Part shown: positions 1 to 9,117 of the stretch, piece after piece
Layout of the letters: each line of letters starts with the position of its first letter
Position numbering within the stretch: the first letter of the stretch is position 1
Assembly: GCA_910586125.1 (NCBI GenBank)
Contig: CAJUHP010000015.1
Location: 21,147 to 85,146, forward strand
DNA length: 64,000 nucleotides
Origin: an uncultured Lachnospiraceae bacterium
Lineage (GTDB): Bacteria; Bacillota; Clostridia; Lachnospirales; Lachnospiraceae
Direction of reading: 5' to 3'
Made by a program: the position numbers and the translations under genes
Notes under the pieces: model-generated
What the model saw: the letters and a program-made list of their open reading frames with translations, nothing else
What the model was told of the DNA's origin: nothing
Database searches by the model: none

Positions 1-157
1 TAATCAGACGGACCTTATTGCTCAGCTCATACATATGCTTGCCGTTCTTGTCAATATAGACAATCGAGCCCTTGGCTGTCTCCACAGCTTCATTGGCTCC
101 CGCAAGAAGATACTTCGTCTTTCCCTTCCCCTTTTTTCCTGCAATAATCTGAACCAT
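1..157 (-). CDS. P-loop ATPase-like protein, N-terminal part (runs off the window)
   Basis: Only the first 52 residues are present; the gene continues beyond position 1. The protein opens MVQIIAGKKGKGKT, which carries a Walker A-like GKKGKGKT, so it is probably a small nucleotide-binding protein of the kind often mis-annotated as twitching-motility ATPase in Clostridia. The ATG at 155-157 follows a GGAGGAG ribosome-binding site at 9-10 bases. A promoter lies at 262-290, giving a leader of about 100 bases. The function is not known to me; the P-loop is the only part I can support. Confidence 0.7.
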   Translation of the reverse strand, partial: MVQIIAGKKGKGKTKYLLAGANEAVETAKGSIVYIDKNGKHMYELSNKVRLI

Positions 158-261
158 ATTGCTCTCCTCCTTCATGCTTCTTCATGTCCTGTCGTAACGA
201 GGCGCAAGGCCTGTCTCTCTGACAGCAAAAAGACAGACTCTGCTCTCTGCTGACTAACTTT

Positions 262-290
262 ATTATAGTACAAACTGCCTTTTTATTCAA
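262..290 (-). promoter_or_regulatory. sigma-A promoter for the P-loop ATPase gene
   Basis: On the minus strand TTGAAT (285-290) and TATAAT (262-267) are separated by 17 bp. It sits just past the dacA stop codon, so the partial gene at 1-157 can be transcribed on its own. Confidence 0.7.
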
Positions 291-293
291 TGC

Positions 294-1301
294 TTAATTC
301 GTTATTTTTGAAAATAGTGCGTTGAGATTATAGTATAGAATGTCTCGGGATGGAGACCGCAGAACCACGGATATATATTCTTTCCCCGCCTCATCCCGGC
401 TGAAAAGCGCCATACAGTATTTGGCTGCGCTCGTTGTTCCGGTCTTGCCTCCCACCACCGTAAAACCTTCCGGCGCCGTGACCTGGCCCGAAGCATACCA
501 AGTGCCGGCTGACCAGGTCGTTTCCCGTTCACTGCCCCCGGCACCGGTATAGTAGGCCGTATGCTGCGGCGTCGAGATAATATCGACAAACCTCGGATCT
601 TTAACCGCTTCGTTGAGAATCAGATACAGATCATAGGCCGTCGTATAGTGCTGTTCGTCGGTCAGACCGTGCGCGTTGACAAAATGCGAACCGGTAGCTC
701 CCAGTTCCTGCGCTTTCTCATTCATCATGCGGGCAAATTCCTGCTCCGTTCCCGCCACTGTCAGGGCCATGGCCTGCGCCGCATCGTTTCCCGACACCAT
801 CAGCATCCCATACAGCAAATCTTCCATGACATAGATGTCCCCCCCTTTTAAACCGGCGGTGGAGGACTGCGGGTCCAGATCCAGCATGGCGTCCGTAATC
901 GTCACCTTCTGCGATAAATCCCCATGCTCCGCCACCACCAAGTAGGTCATAATCTTGGTCACGCTGGCCGGATTCAGCCGGTCAAAAGCCCCCTGCTGAT
1001 ATACGGCCTCCCGATCCGAGATATTAAAGATCAGAGCCGCTCCCGCGTCAAGAGGTTCCTCTATCTGGGCCGTGTCTGTGACAACGCACAGATCTGCGGC
1101 AAACAACTGCGTGTCGATCTGAAAACTGCGGGAAATATTGGCTGCCTGGTTTTCCGCCTCGTAGGGTTTCAGAAAAAAATCTTCCTCCTCCTGAAGCTGA
1201 AAAGCCGCAAAAATCACAGCCGCCACAGCCAGAATCAGCGCCGCCAGTCTTCCTGCTTCCATCCATGGACTGCCATTTCTTCTTCCGCCAGTTTTCTTCA
1301 T
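294..1301 (-). CDS. D-alanyl-D-alanine carboxypeptidase (S11 family, DacA/PBP5-like)
   Basis: A low-molecular-weight penicillin-binding protein that trims the terminal D-Ala from peptidoglycan pentapeptides outside the membrane. An N-terminal membrane segment at about residues 18-35 acts as signal or anchor. The three catalytic motifs are in order: S113-V-T-K116, S170-G-N and K286-T-G. At 335 residues it is short for DacA because the usual C-terminal PBP5 beta-domain and amphipathic anchor are missing; the N-terminal segment probably does the anchoring. The ATG at 1299-1301 is chosen because GGAGG (1308-1312) is 6 bases upstream, whereas it abuts the ATG at 1305-1307. It follows mgsA by 10 bases and is the last gene of the min/rod run. 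Confidence 0.9.
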   Translation of the reverse strand: MKKTGGRRNGSPWMEAGRLAALILAVAAVIFAAFQLQEEEDFFLKPYEAENQAANISRSFQIDTQLFAADLCVVTDTAQIEEPLDAGAALIFNISDREAVYQQGAFDRLNPASVTKIMTYLVVAEHGDLSQKVTITDAMLDLDPQSSTAGLKGGDIYVMEDLLYGMLMVSGNDAAQAMALTVAGTEQEFARMMNEKAQELGATGSHFVNAHGLTDEQHYTTAYDLYLILNEAVKDPRFVDIISTPQHTAYYTGAGGSERETTWSAGTWYASGQVTAPEGFTVVGGKTGTTSAAKYCMALFSRDEAGKEYISVVLRSPSRDILYYNLNALFSKITN

Positions 1302-1311
1302 CTGCATCCTC

Positions 1312-1707
1312 CTACTGGTACATGTCCCGCCACTCCAGATCGCCCCGGTCGAGAGCCTTGATCAAAAGCTCTGCTGTCGCCAGATTGGTTGCCATGGGAA
1401 TATTGTATATATCACACAGGATTCCCGCTTTGAACACGTCCGGTTCCGTCGATTTGGGCGTCTGCGGATCGCGCAGAAATATTACCATATCAATGGCATT
1501 CTGTTCAATCGCCGCCGCCATCTGCTGTTCGCCGCCCAGATGACCCGCCAGATACTTGTGTATATTCAGGTTTGTCGCTTCCTCGATCAGTCTGCCCGTA
1601 GTACCCGTCGCATACAGCTCATGCTTTGTCAGAATTGTCCGGTACGCAATGCAGAAATTCTGCATCAGTTTCTTCTTTGTGTCATGTGCAATCAAACCAA
1701 CCCTCAT
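1312..1707 (-). CDS. mgsA: methylglyoxal synthase
   Basis: Cytoplasmic enzyme converting dihydroxyacetone phosphate to methylglyoxal and phosphate, a bypass that frees phosphate when sugar phosphates accumulate. At 131 residues it is near the usual 130-155. Visible motifs are AHD near residue 7, GTTG near 35, GHLGGE (55-60), FLRDP (77-81) and EPD (88-90). Compared with the E. coli enzyme from memory, the catalytic Asp71 position is Glu60 and His98 is Thr87, while Asp91 and Asp101 correspond to Asp80 and Asp90. These changes are worth noting but do not rule out activity. GGAGAGGG precedes the ATG. The gene lies between rodA and dacA on the same strand, an arrangement common in Clostridia. Confidence 0.92.
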   Translation of the reverse strand: MRVGLIAHDTKKKLMQNFCIAYRTILTKHELYATGTTGRLIEEATNLNIHKYLAGHLGGEQQMAAAIEQNAIDMVIFLRDPQTPKSTEPDVFKAGILCDIYNIPMATNLATAELLIKALDRGDLEWRDMYQ

Positions 1708-1722
1708 TGTGTCCCTCTCCTT

Positions 1723-2862
1723 TTACGTATTTTCCCGCTTTCGCTGAAGACCTACATTTAAAACCAACCCCATACCGATCATCAAACTCAAAAGAGAACT
1801 CAAACCGGCGCTGATAAACGGCAGCGGCAAGCCTGTGTTGGGCAGAAGTCTTGTCGCCACCCCAATGTTGACAAAAGACTGAAACGCCAGCAGCCCGGCG
1901 ATTCCCACACAGATCAGCCGGCCAGCCAGATCCTTGGCCCGTATTGCCAGCCACACACACTCCAGAACCACCAGGGCCAGCAGGCCGATCACAATTACGC
2001 TGCCCCAGAAACCGGTCTCCTCTCCCACGACGGCAAAGATAAAGTCGCAATCCTCCTGGGATAAAAAATTTCCATTCTTTACGGACTCCAGCGTGGTATT
2101 AAAAAGCCCCTTGCCATAGAGCTGTCCGGAAGCAATCGCCTGCACCGAATAGCGCACCTGTCTTGTGGTATCAAGTGAAGCCTGCTCCGGATACAGCCAG
2201 TCCGTGATCCGGCCAAGCTGCCAGCCCTTGATAAACGTCTGCTCCGGCTGCTGTATAATGTAAATCAAAACCCCCACCACCGGAATACAGGCGCCGATTA
2301 CGCCGAAAATCCATTTATAACTGATTCCTGCCACATAGATCATCACAATAAAAATAAATACCGTGACCAGCGTCGTGGACAGATCAGGTTCTTTAAAAAT
2401 CAGGAAACCGATTCCGCCGTACAAAACCAATCCCCCCGCCACCACAGGCAGTGAACTAATCCGCTCTCTGAAACGGTGAAAATATGCTGCCAGCGTCAGA
2501 ATCAAACCGATTTTACTGAACTCCGAAGGCTGCAGTGAAAATCCCCCGATACTCAGCCATCGTCTTGCTTCTCCGCTGCTGTATCCGGGATTTTCCAGAA
2601 CCAGCACCGCCAAAAGCATGCCGACGCAGGCCGCATAGATCACCGGCCAGATCTTCAGCCAGAAATGATAATCAATCAGCGCGGCCGCAAACATGCAAAG
2701 AGCCCCCAACCCCAATCCCATCATTTGCTTGGAAACCGCATCGTCCGCAGAATTCATCGTGGCGCTCCGGATAAATATCACGCCCGCCCCCGTCAGCAGC
2801 GCAATATACAGCACCAATCTGAAGTTAAAATAGCGCAACCTGTATTCCTCGAATTTAAACAT
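1723..2862 (-). CDS. rodA: SEDS-family peptidoglycan polymerase, RodA-type
   Basis: An integral membrane glycosyltransferase that polymerises lipid II during cell elongation together with a class B PBP. At 379 residues with about ten hydrophobic segments it has normal family size. The signature PNTGLPLPFISAG lies near the C-terminus. Assignment as RodA rather than FtsW rests on context: it follows minE and shares its strand with PBP2 and mreCD, while a second SEDS gene at 15,727 pairs with another PBP. The start ATG follows AAGGCGG. The gap to minE is about 20 bases, so it is likely in the same transcript. Confidence 0.88.
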   Translation of the reverse strand: MFKFEEYRLRYFNFRLVLYIALLTGAGVIFIRSATMNSADDAVSKQMMGLGLGALCMFAAALIDYHFWLKIWPVIYAACVGMLLAVLVLENPGYSSGEARRWLSIGGFSLQPSEFSKIGLILTLAAYFHRFRERISSLPVVAGGLVLYGGIGFLIFKEPDLSTTLVTVFIFIVMIYVAGISYKWIFGVIGACIPVVGVLIYIIQQPEQTFIKGWQLGRITDWLYPEQASLDTTRQVRYSVQAIASGQLYGKGLFNTTLESVKNGNFLSQEDCDFIFAVVGEETGFWGSVIVIGLLALVVLECVWLAIRAKDLAGRLICVGIAGLLAFQSFVNIGVATRLLPNTGLPLPFISAGLSSLLSLMIGMGLVLNVGLQRKRENT

Positions 2863-2884
2863 GAAACCGCCTTATTTTCATCCT

Positions 2885-3184
2885 CTATGTCGTCTGTCTT
2901 CTGTCTTTATTCCCTGCCTTGATGACATCCTTAATCGGAATGTTCGCACACAGAGCCGGGACAAACCCATTTGTTGTATCGGACTCCGTCTGTGTAATCT
3001 GAATGTTCAGATTATCCGTATCTATTTCCATGTATTTAGAAATCACTTTAATGATATCGTTTTTCAGCGCCTCCATAATCTCCGGAGAACAGCCGGCCCG
3101 ATCCGAAACCAAAACCAGTTTCAGACGGTCTTTGGCCACGGTTCCGGAACTGGTATTTTTTTTAAACAGGTCAAACAATCCCAT
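2885..3184 (-). CDS. minE: cell division topological specificity factor MinE
   Basis: MinE stimulates the MinD ATPase and drives MinD/MinC off the membrane, which places the division site. The product is 99 residues, somewhat longer than the E. coli protein (88). It opens with MGLFDLFKK, an amphipathic membrane-binding start, followed by a segment rich in Lys/Arg/Leu (AKDRLKLVLVSDR) that matches the anti-MinCD region. The ATG has a strong AGGAGGG site. Only 11 bases separate it from the minD stop. A full minCDE set implies oscillation- or gradient-type Min control rather than the MinCDJ/DivIVA type. Confidence 0.93.
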   Translation of the reverse strand: MGLFDLFKKNTSSGTVAKDRLKLVLVSDRAGCSPEIMEALKNDIIKVISKYMEIDTDNLNIQITQTESDTTNGFVPALCANIPIKDVIKAGNKDRRQTT

Positions 3185-3195
3185 GCCGCGCCCTC

Positions 3196-3987
3196 CTAAT
3201 TTTTCTTGAACAAACCGGCCAGACGTTTCCAGAAGCTGTCTGACACATCCAAATCCAGCAGGGGAACTTCTTCTCCCAGAATCCGATGGCAGATATTCAT
3301 GTAGGCCCGCCCGGCCATCGAATCGTCCCCCACAAGCGGCTCGCCCTGGTTCGTCGCCACCACGATATGTTCGTCGTCGGGAACTACGCCGATCAGCGTA
3401 ATCGCCAGAATATCCACCACGTCATCCGTAGACATCATATCGCCCCGCCGCACCATATCCATGCGCAGACGGTTTACAATCAAGTCGGTGCGTCCGATAT
3501 TGTTGGCCTCCAAAAGACCAATGATGCGGTCCGCGTCACGGATGGCCGCCACCTCCGGCGTCGTCACCACCAGAGCACGGTCCGCTCCGGCAATGGCATT
3601 CTTAAATCCCTGCTCAATCCCCGCAGGACAGTCCAGAATAATATAGTCAAACTCTTCTCTCAGCTCATCCGTCAGCTTCTTCATCTGCTCCGGACTCACG
3701 CTGGTCTTATCTCTGGTCTGGGCCGACGGCAGAAGAAAGAGGTTATTGTAACGCTTATCCTTGATTAACGCCTGTTTTAAACGGCAGTTTCCCTCCACCA
3801 CATCCACCAGATTGTAGACAATCCGATTCTCCAGCCCCATGACCACATCCAGATTGCGAAGCCCGATATCGGTGTCGATCAAAACCACCGAATGGCCCAG
3901 TTTTGCCAAGCCGGTCCCCACATTGGCCGTGGTGGTGGTCTTTCCCACCCCACCTTTGCCGGACGTGATAACGATTACTTCACTCAT
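3196..3987 (-). CDS. minD: septum site-determining ATPase MinD
   Basis: A deviant Walker A ATPase (KGGVGKTT near residue 10) of the ParA/MinD family. It dimerises with ATP on the membrane, recruits MinC and is displaced by MinE. The product is 263 residues. The last residues, SFWKRLAGLFKKN, form the amphipathic membrane-targeting helix. The ATG at 3985-3987 is preferred because GGAGG lies 8 bases upstream; an in-frame TTG at 4000-4002 overlaps that site. It lies between minC and minE. Confidence 0.95.
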   Translation of the reverse strand: MSEVIVITSGKGGVGKTTTTANVGTGLAKLGHSVVLIDTDIGLRNLDVVMGLENRIVYNLVDVVEGNCRLKQALIKDKRYNNLFLLPSAQTRDKTSVSPEQMKKLTDELREEFDYIILDCPAGIEQGFKNAIAGADRALVVTTPEVAAIRDADRIIGLLEANNIGRTDLIVNRLRMDMVRRGDMMSTDDVVDILAITLIGVVPDDEHIVVATNQGEPLVGDDSMAGRAYMNICHRILGEEVPLLDLDVSDSFWKRLAGLFKKN

Positions 3988-4108
3988 CCATATATCCTCC
4001 AATTCACATTCAATATACCGCCGGCAAAAGCCTGCAGCAAAGCGATACCTGTTCTTATTCTACATGATAATCCACTTTTTTTCCAGTACATTTTGACTGA
4101 ATGCCATT

Positions 4109-4780
4109 TTATCCCAGGCGAATATCATGAAGAATATCCCGGCACAGTTCTTCCACATAAATTCCGTCTTCTCGGCAGAATGCAATTTTCGGTTTTGCCG
4201 GTCTTTTCCGTTTGGCTTTTGTATCTTCGCTGCGGCCCATTACTTTTCCGATGCGAAGCTGGGTCGGTTCCATCTCCAACGCTGCCACAAATGCGCTCTC
4301 ATTGCCGGCAATACCGGCATAAGCGGTTCCCTTCAGCGCTCCCAGAACAATCACATTTCCCAGGGCAATCACCCTCGCTCCGGGATTGACGTCCCCTAAG
4401 ATCACCACGCTTCCCTCCGACTCCAGAATCTGCCCGCTGCGCAACGTCCCCTTATAAAAACGCCCCACGTTGGCTTTTTCCTTTTGCCGCTGTCTCTCGA
4501 CTGCCTCGCGAAAACGGGCCTCCTCCTCCTTATCCTGGCTTAAAATACACAGGATTTCCATCTGACTGTTATCCGAAATCGCCTCGACGATCCGGCGCTG
4601 CTGTTCATTATCCAGCTTCTTCCCCTCAATGGACAGCGCCATTTTAGCATCTTTAAAGAATTTGGCCGACTCTCTGAATTTCTTACCCAAATCCTCCAGC
4701 AAAACGTCAAACTCTGTCTGCGGGTCCAGAAAAACAGTGATTCCATAACGATTTCCCTTGATCACAACCGTCTGCCTCAT
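4109..4780 (-). CDS. minC: septum site-determining protein MinC
   Basis: MinC inhibits FtsZ polymerisation at sites marked by MinD. The 223-residue protein has an N-terminal FtsZ-interaction domain (about 1-105), a charged linker rich in Glu/Arg/Lys (about 85-105), and the C-terminal beta-helix that dimerises and binds MinD (GDVNPGARVIALGNVIVLG, about 135-155). The ATG at 4778-4780 follows GGAGGAGGAAAG. The reading frame stays open upstream into the PBP2 gene, but that extension is only the shadow of PBP2. It starts 23 bases after the PBP2 stop. Confidence 0.93.
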   Translation of the reverse strand: MRQTVVIKGNRYGITVFLDPQTEFDVLLEDLGKKFRESAKFFKDAKMALSIEGKKLDNEQQRRIVEAISDNSQMEILCILSQDKEEEARFREAVERQRQKEKANVGRFYKGTLRSGQILESEGSVVILGDVNPGARVIALGNVIVLGALKGTAYAGIAGNESAFVAALEMEPTQLRIGKVMGRSEDTKAKRKRPAKPKIAFCREDGIYVEELCRDILHDIRLG

Positions 4781-4803
4781 TTTCTTTCCTCCTCCCGTAT
4801 TCG

Positions 4804-7722
4804 TCAGTCGCGGCGGGTTCCGCCGTCGGCCTGCAGCGCGTCTCCGCTCAAAATCGACTCCAGACTGGTCTCTCCGTAATAGAAGTCCAGTACGGCACTG
4901 GCCAGATACGCTGCATTTGTACCTGTGTACCCGTTTGGAATCGTCACGGAGATGCCGACCTGCGGCTCCTCCACCGGTGAGAAGCCGATGAAGCGGGCAT
5001 GGTTGGGCCGCGTCGTCACCTCCTGGGCGGTTCCGGTCTTGCCGGCCACAGAAAACACACTGTTTCGAAACGGTTCCGGAACTCCTACCGCAATCACTCC
5101 CTTCATGCCTTCCCACAGCGCGTCCCAGGTACTTTCTTTCAAGTCAATTGTATATTGAATCTCCGCCTCATGCCTTTTCAGCAGGTTTCCGGCTGAATCC
5201 GTCACATGATCCAGGAGCGTAAACCGGTACATGTTGCCCCTGGTGGCGATAGCAGCCAGATAGCGGGCCAGATGAATATTGGCAAATGCGTTGGTTCCCT
5301 GGCCGATGGCGGACGGAATCGGTATCTCGTCTGAGATGTGAGGTTCATTTTCATAAATCTCGATCCCCGATTTGGAATCAAAACCGAAGAGCCCGGCATA
5401 ATGCCGCAGTTTCTCCAGCCCCAGTGCCGAACTGTAGTTTTCATTCTCATCTAAGGACAGACGGTATCCCACCTCGCAGAAATAATAGTTGCAGGACATG
5501 CTCAAAGCGCCAACCACGCTTAACGGACCATGACCGCGGGTATACCAGCAATTGAGGCGGAACGCATTGTCAAACTGCACATAGGTTCCCGTGTCAACCA
5601 TGATCTCGTCCAGCGTAACCAGGCCCTCTTCCAGACCGGCCACCGCTGTAACCATCTTAAACACCGAGCCCGGCGCACGCAGAACCTGCGTGGCGGTATT
5701 GTACAGCGGCGTAGCCGCATCGTTCTGAAGCTGGCTGTAATACGCCGCCTCCACCGAGCCGGACAGCCGGTTGATATCATAGCTGGGGTACGAGACCAAA
5801 GCGAGCACCTGACCGGTCTGAAGATCCGTGAGAATCACCGAGCCGGCACAGGGCGTCAGAGCCAGCTCGCCGGGTGTGATTTCCAGACTCTCGATCTTGC
5901 TTTTGATAAAACTGTAGGCGGCCGCAGCCCCTCCCTGCTCCAGCCGCTGTACATCCTCGTCGTTCCACTCCAGCACGCCCTGCTCAAACAGAGCCAGACA
6001 GACCTCCCTTCCGGTGATCGTCCCATTGTAGATGAGGATCTCATAGATCTTCTTACAGAAATCCGAGTTGGTTTCCAGGATCTCCATCACCGTATCCAGC
6101 ATGACCTCATAAATCCGATCCGCGGACGGATATTTCTCCTCAATATCCAGCTTTGTGGTATTGATCCAGTTCATGCTGATGGCATGATAGAGATATTCTT
6201 TCAGACTGATGCTTCCCTCGCTCCATGCCTGAAAGATGGCATCGCCGCTGTCGATCTGATCCGAAAGAATATATTCGCCCTCGCGCAGAAGCCGCATGAT
6301 ATAGCTGGTATAAGCCTGGTTGTTTTCGTCCATGTCATTGTAGCTCTTTGGATCTTCCCTGGTCAGTTCGTAGCGGATCTCTTCCATTACCATATCCCGC
6401 TCCGCCTGCATCTTCTCATAGATCCCCCGCTCCACCTCAGAAGCGTCCTCGCTGTAGAACCCGGCCATAGACAGAATGTTGTTGCCGATCAACTGATAGT
6501 AGACCATCTTGACCGGCGTTCTCTCCTTTAACGTCAACTTGGGATCGTCCGGCTCCACATTCTCAATCTTGGAAACCAGGATACCGGCAAGCTGCTGTTC
6601 CAAAAGGTGATAGATGCCAACCTGAAGATTGCGGTCAATGCTCAGATACACGTCATTTCCTGCTGTGGGCTCCGTGCTGGACGCCGTATCCACAATCCGT
6701 CCCTCGCTGTCCACATAGACTTGGGCCGCCCCCTTTTTTCCGGACAGCTCCAGCTCCATATACTCCTCAATCCCCGCCTTGCCGACCACATCATTGAGAG
6801 CGTATTGCTTGTCCTCAGCCACGCCGGCTTCCTGTGCTGCCATCTCCAAATTTTCCAGATCATCTTTGGAAGCCTTGCCGGTATATCCCAGAATGTGGGC
6901 GAACTCATAGGCGTCGTTATAAATACGGATTGTCTCACCCGCAATATCTACACCGGACATTTCGGCGGACGCCTCCTTTACGGCCAGCATGGTTTCCGTA
7001 TCCAGCCCTGTGGCCAGCGTAACGGCCTTCCATTTCTGATAATAGCTGGCGGCCATGGCCTCCCGCATATTGATCAGATGCAGCCCCTCCTGCAGCGTGT
7101 ATTCATAGCCGTCCTGCTCCTGTCTGGGCCCGTCCTTACCGATGCCGTAATCAAAAATATATTGATCGTATACTTCCTGCGCCGTGATATTGCTGCGGTA
7201 CTGAAGTTTTCCCTCTTCATCGTAGGTGTCTAACAAATCCGCTGAGCGCAGGCCGTAAAAGTCCCGCAAAAACGCCCGGTGCCTGGCTTCTGAGCCTGTG
7301 GTAAAGGCGATCGTACCGTCGCGCGATACGGCTAACGGCACGTCGCTGACAATATTGACATCATACTTCTCCAGCAGGCGAATCAGACGCAGCAGCATCT
7401 TATTTTTTTCGTATCCATTCGCATAGGTTCCGTTATCCACCACCGTCACCGAGTACGTCAGTTCATTGTAAGCTAAGGGCACACCGTTGCAGTCATAGAT
7501 ATTCCCTCTGGTAGCCGGCGTATAGATTTCTCTACGTGTGTTCTCCAGATGCTGTTCCTGATACTTAGCTCCCTGCAGAATCTGCAGGTCGAACAGGCGA
7601 AACACCAGCAGAGCAAACATGGCGCAAAACAGCAGGACCACCGGCAGCAGCCGGGAAGTCAGCACTTTTTTGACGCTGTAGCGAATGATTTCCCATAAAT
7701 CTTTAACCAATCTTATCGGCAC
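4804..7722 (-). CDS. mrdA: penicillin-binding protein 2, elongation-specific class B transpeptidase
   Basis: A transpeptidase that cross-links peptidoglycan in the rod complex with RodA and MreCD. One membrane anchor lies at about residues 22-44, followed by the PBP dimerisation domain and the transpeptidase domain with S686-V-F-K689, S743-C-N and K895-T-G. At 972 residues it is far longer than the usual 600-700. The excess is a mainly helical, acidic segment of about 240 residues (380-620) between the strand ending in LSIDRNLQ and the first transpeptidase strand (AGSVILTD). The start is uncertain: GTG at 7720-7722 overlaps the GGAG site, while an in-frame TTG at 7708-7710 has better spacing. 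It overlaps mreD by up to 20 bases. Confidence 0.93.
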   Translation of the reverse strand: MPIRLVKDLWEIIRYSVKKVLTSRLLPVVLLFCAMFALLVFRLFDLQILQGAKYQEQHLENTRREIYTPATRGNIYDCNGVPLAYNELTYSVTVVDNGTYANGYEKNKMLLRLIRLLEKYDVNIVSDVPLAVSRDGTIAFTTGSEARHRAFLRDFYGLRSADLLDTYDEEGKLQYRSNITAQEVYDQYIFDYGIGKDGPRQEQDGYEYTLQEGLHLINMREAMAASYYQKWKAVTLATGLDTETMLAVKEASAEMSGVDIAGETIRIYNDAYEFAHILGYTGKASKDDLENLEMAAQEAGVAEDKQYALNDVVGKAGIEEYMELELSGKKGAAQVYVDSEGRIVDTASSTEPTAGNDVYLSIDRNLQVGIYHLLEQQLAGILVSKIENVEPDDPKLTLKERTPVKMVYYQLIGNNILSMAGFYSEDASEVERGIYEKMQAERDMVMEEIRYELTREDPKSYNDMDENNQAYTSYIMRLLREGEYILSDQIDSGDAIFQAWSEGSISLKEYLYHAISMNWINTTKLDIEEKYPSADRIYEVMLDTVMEILETNSDFCKKIYEILIYNGTITGREVCLALFEQGVLEWNDEDVQRLEQGGAAAAYSFIKSKIESLEITPGELALTPCAGSVILTDLQTGQVLALVSYPSYDINRLSGSVEAAYYSQLQNDAATPLYNTATQVLRAPGSVFKMVTAVAGLEEGLVTLDEIMVDTGTYVQFDNAFRLNCWYTRGHGPLSVVGALSMSCNYYFCEVGYRLSLDENENYSSALGLEKLRHYAGLFGFDSKSGIEIYENEPHISDEIPIPSAIGQGTNAFANIHLARYLAAIATRGNMYRFTLLDHVTDSAGNLLKRHEAEIQYTIDLKESTWDALWEGMKGVIAVGVPEPFRNSVFSVAGKTGTAQEVTTRPNHARFIGFSPVEEPQVGISVTIPNGYTGTNAAYLASAVLDFYYGETSLESILSGDALQADGGTRRD

Positions 7723-8236
7723 TCCTTTTTTCTGCCGCCATATCCAGCCGGCGGCTCACAAACATCAGAAAACGATACACGATCACCAGAATCGCCACGG
7801 TATAGACCGTCTCCGGCAGAATGACCGCCTGAAAATAGAAGACGATATCCAGCCTCCCTCGAAACAGAAAACCGAAAATGTAGATATACAGTCCATACAA
7901 AATCTCGCAGACCGCACAGACTGCCATGGGCAGCGTCACATACTCCAGAAAAAAATACGGCGTAAAAAAGCCGCTGCCATACCCCAGAACACTGAGAATC
8001 AGCGCGTACTGTCCTAACAGCGTTCCGCCGAAAATATCGGTCAACAGCCCGGCAAAAAAGCCTACGGCTAACCCGGTCAGCTTTCCGTGCAAAAGCCCCA
8101 GCGTCACCGTCACCAGAAGAAGCAGATTGGGCGTTGTTTGAATCAGAGGAATCGCGGCAAAAAAATTATTCTGCAAAAGAAAAGCGCCTAAAAGGATCAG
8201 CCCGGTTACTAGCCCTTTCCAAATCATTGCTCTCAT
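7703..8236 (-). CDS. mreD: rod shape-determining protein MreD
   Basis: A small integral membrane protein of 177 residues with about five or six hydrophobic segments that belongs to the elongation complex with MreC, PBP2 and RodA. Sequence conservation in this family is low; the assignment rests on hydropathy, length and position between mreC and PBP2. Its start lies 5 bases after the mreC stop, and the GAGGAG inside the end of mreC serves as ribosome-binding site, so translation is probably coupled. Confidence 0.85.
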   Translation of the reverse strand: MRAMIWKGLVTGLILLGAFLLQNNFFAAIPLIQTTPNLLLLVTVTLGLLHGKLTGLAVGFFAGLLTDIFGGTLLGQYALILSVLGYGSGFFTPYFFLEYVTLPMAVCAVCEILYGLYIYIFGFLFRGRLDIVFYFQAVILPETVYTVAILVIVYRFLMFVSRRLDMAAEKRSADKIG

Positions 8237-8241
8237 AGGCG

Positions 8242-9117
8242 CTACTCCTCTTTTTCCGTAACCTTCAAATCCAGAATCACCATCACTTCCCGCAGATTGT
8301 CAAATTTCACCGCAGGAATCAAATACCCGGACTGCTGCATATTATCGCTGTCCACCGCCACACCGGTCGCATAGCCAATCAAAATATTAGGAAGATATTC
8401 GCTGCTCAGATTGGAAGTGAGAACCTTAGTCCCATCCTCCACCACGGCTTCTTTATCAATATAGCCAAGGTGCAGCATCTCCTCCTCTGTCATCAGCTTC
8501 AGGTCTCCGGAAATCACGCAGGACGCCCCTGTCTCGTCAATCAAAAGCGTCCCTCCCACATTGCTGGTATCGTCGATAATCGCACGGACGCGGGCATAAT
8601 TTTCTCCCACGGAGGTCACAATCCCCACCAAGCCGCCCTCGGCGCCTCCGGCCAGAACGTTGCAGCCGACCTGTATCCCATCGGCGCTCCCTTTATCAAT
8701 CAGAAAACTGTGATACCAGTTGCCGCTGTCCTTGTGGATGATCCGGGCCGCCGTCATCGTATACTGAGAATATTCATCCTTTAGATTCAGGAGAGTCCGC
8801 AGCCGCTCCAGCTCGTAGTGGTCCTCCTGCAGGCGGCTGTTCTCACTGCGCAGCACGGCAAGCTCCTCTTTGAGAAGCTGGTTCTCCTCCTGGGCGTCCC
8901 AGAGCGTCCGCAGATTTTCCAGCTTGGCCGCAATCGTACCTCCCAGCGAATTGAGTCCCGTCTGCATGGGAATAATGGCGTCCGCAATCCGGTCCGTCAC
9001 CGGATTGGTATTGCCTAGCAGCCATGTGGAGGCAATCAAAGCGGCGCATAACAGAACGACGGCATACAGGATATGACGGGACGGAATATCCCTTGCTTTT
9101 CTATTCTTTTCTTTCAT
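8242..9117 (-). CDS. mreC: rod shape-determining protein MreC
   Basis: A bitopic protein linking the cytoplasmic elongation machinery to periplasm-side synthases. The 291-residue protein has one membrane segment at about 16-36, a coiled coil at about 65-110 (repeated Leu/Glu, EENQLLKEELAVL), and the paired beta-barrel domain thereafter, with the characteristic SADGIQVGCNVLA and GLVGIV segments. Its ATG overlaps the radC stop as ATGA, so the two are translationally coupled. No mreB gene lies between radC and mreC, unlike in Bacillus. Confidence 0.93.
   Translation of the reverse strand: MKEKNRKARDIPSRHILYAVVLLCAALIASTWLLGNTNPVTDRIADAIIPMQTGLNSLGGTIAAKLENLRTLWDAQEENQLLKEELAVLRSENSRLQEDHYELERLRTLLNLKDEYSQYTMTAARIIHKDSGNWYHSFLIDKGSADGIQVGCNVLAGGAEGGLVGIVTSVGENYARVRAIIDDTSNVGGTLLIDETGASCVISGDLKLMTEEEMLHLGYIDKEAVVEDGTKVLTSNLSSEYLPNILIGYATGVAVDSDNMQQSGYLIPAVKFDNLREVMVILDLKVTEKEE

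Noticed and set aside
4781..5116. N-terminal extension of MinC by 112 codons
   Set aside because: It overlaps the PBP2 coding end in another frame; the ATG at 4780 has a strong ribosome-binding site and matches the normal MinC start.
5530..6531. A 333-codon plus-strand open frame
   Set aside because: It lies entirely antisense to PBP2, has no ribosome-binding site and shows the His/Arg-rich composition of a shadow frame.
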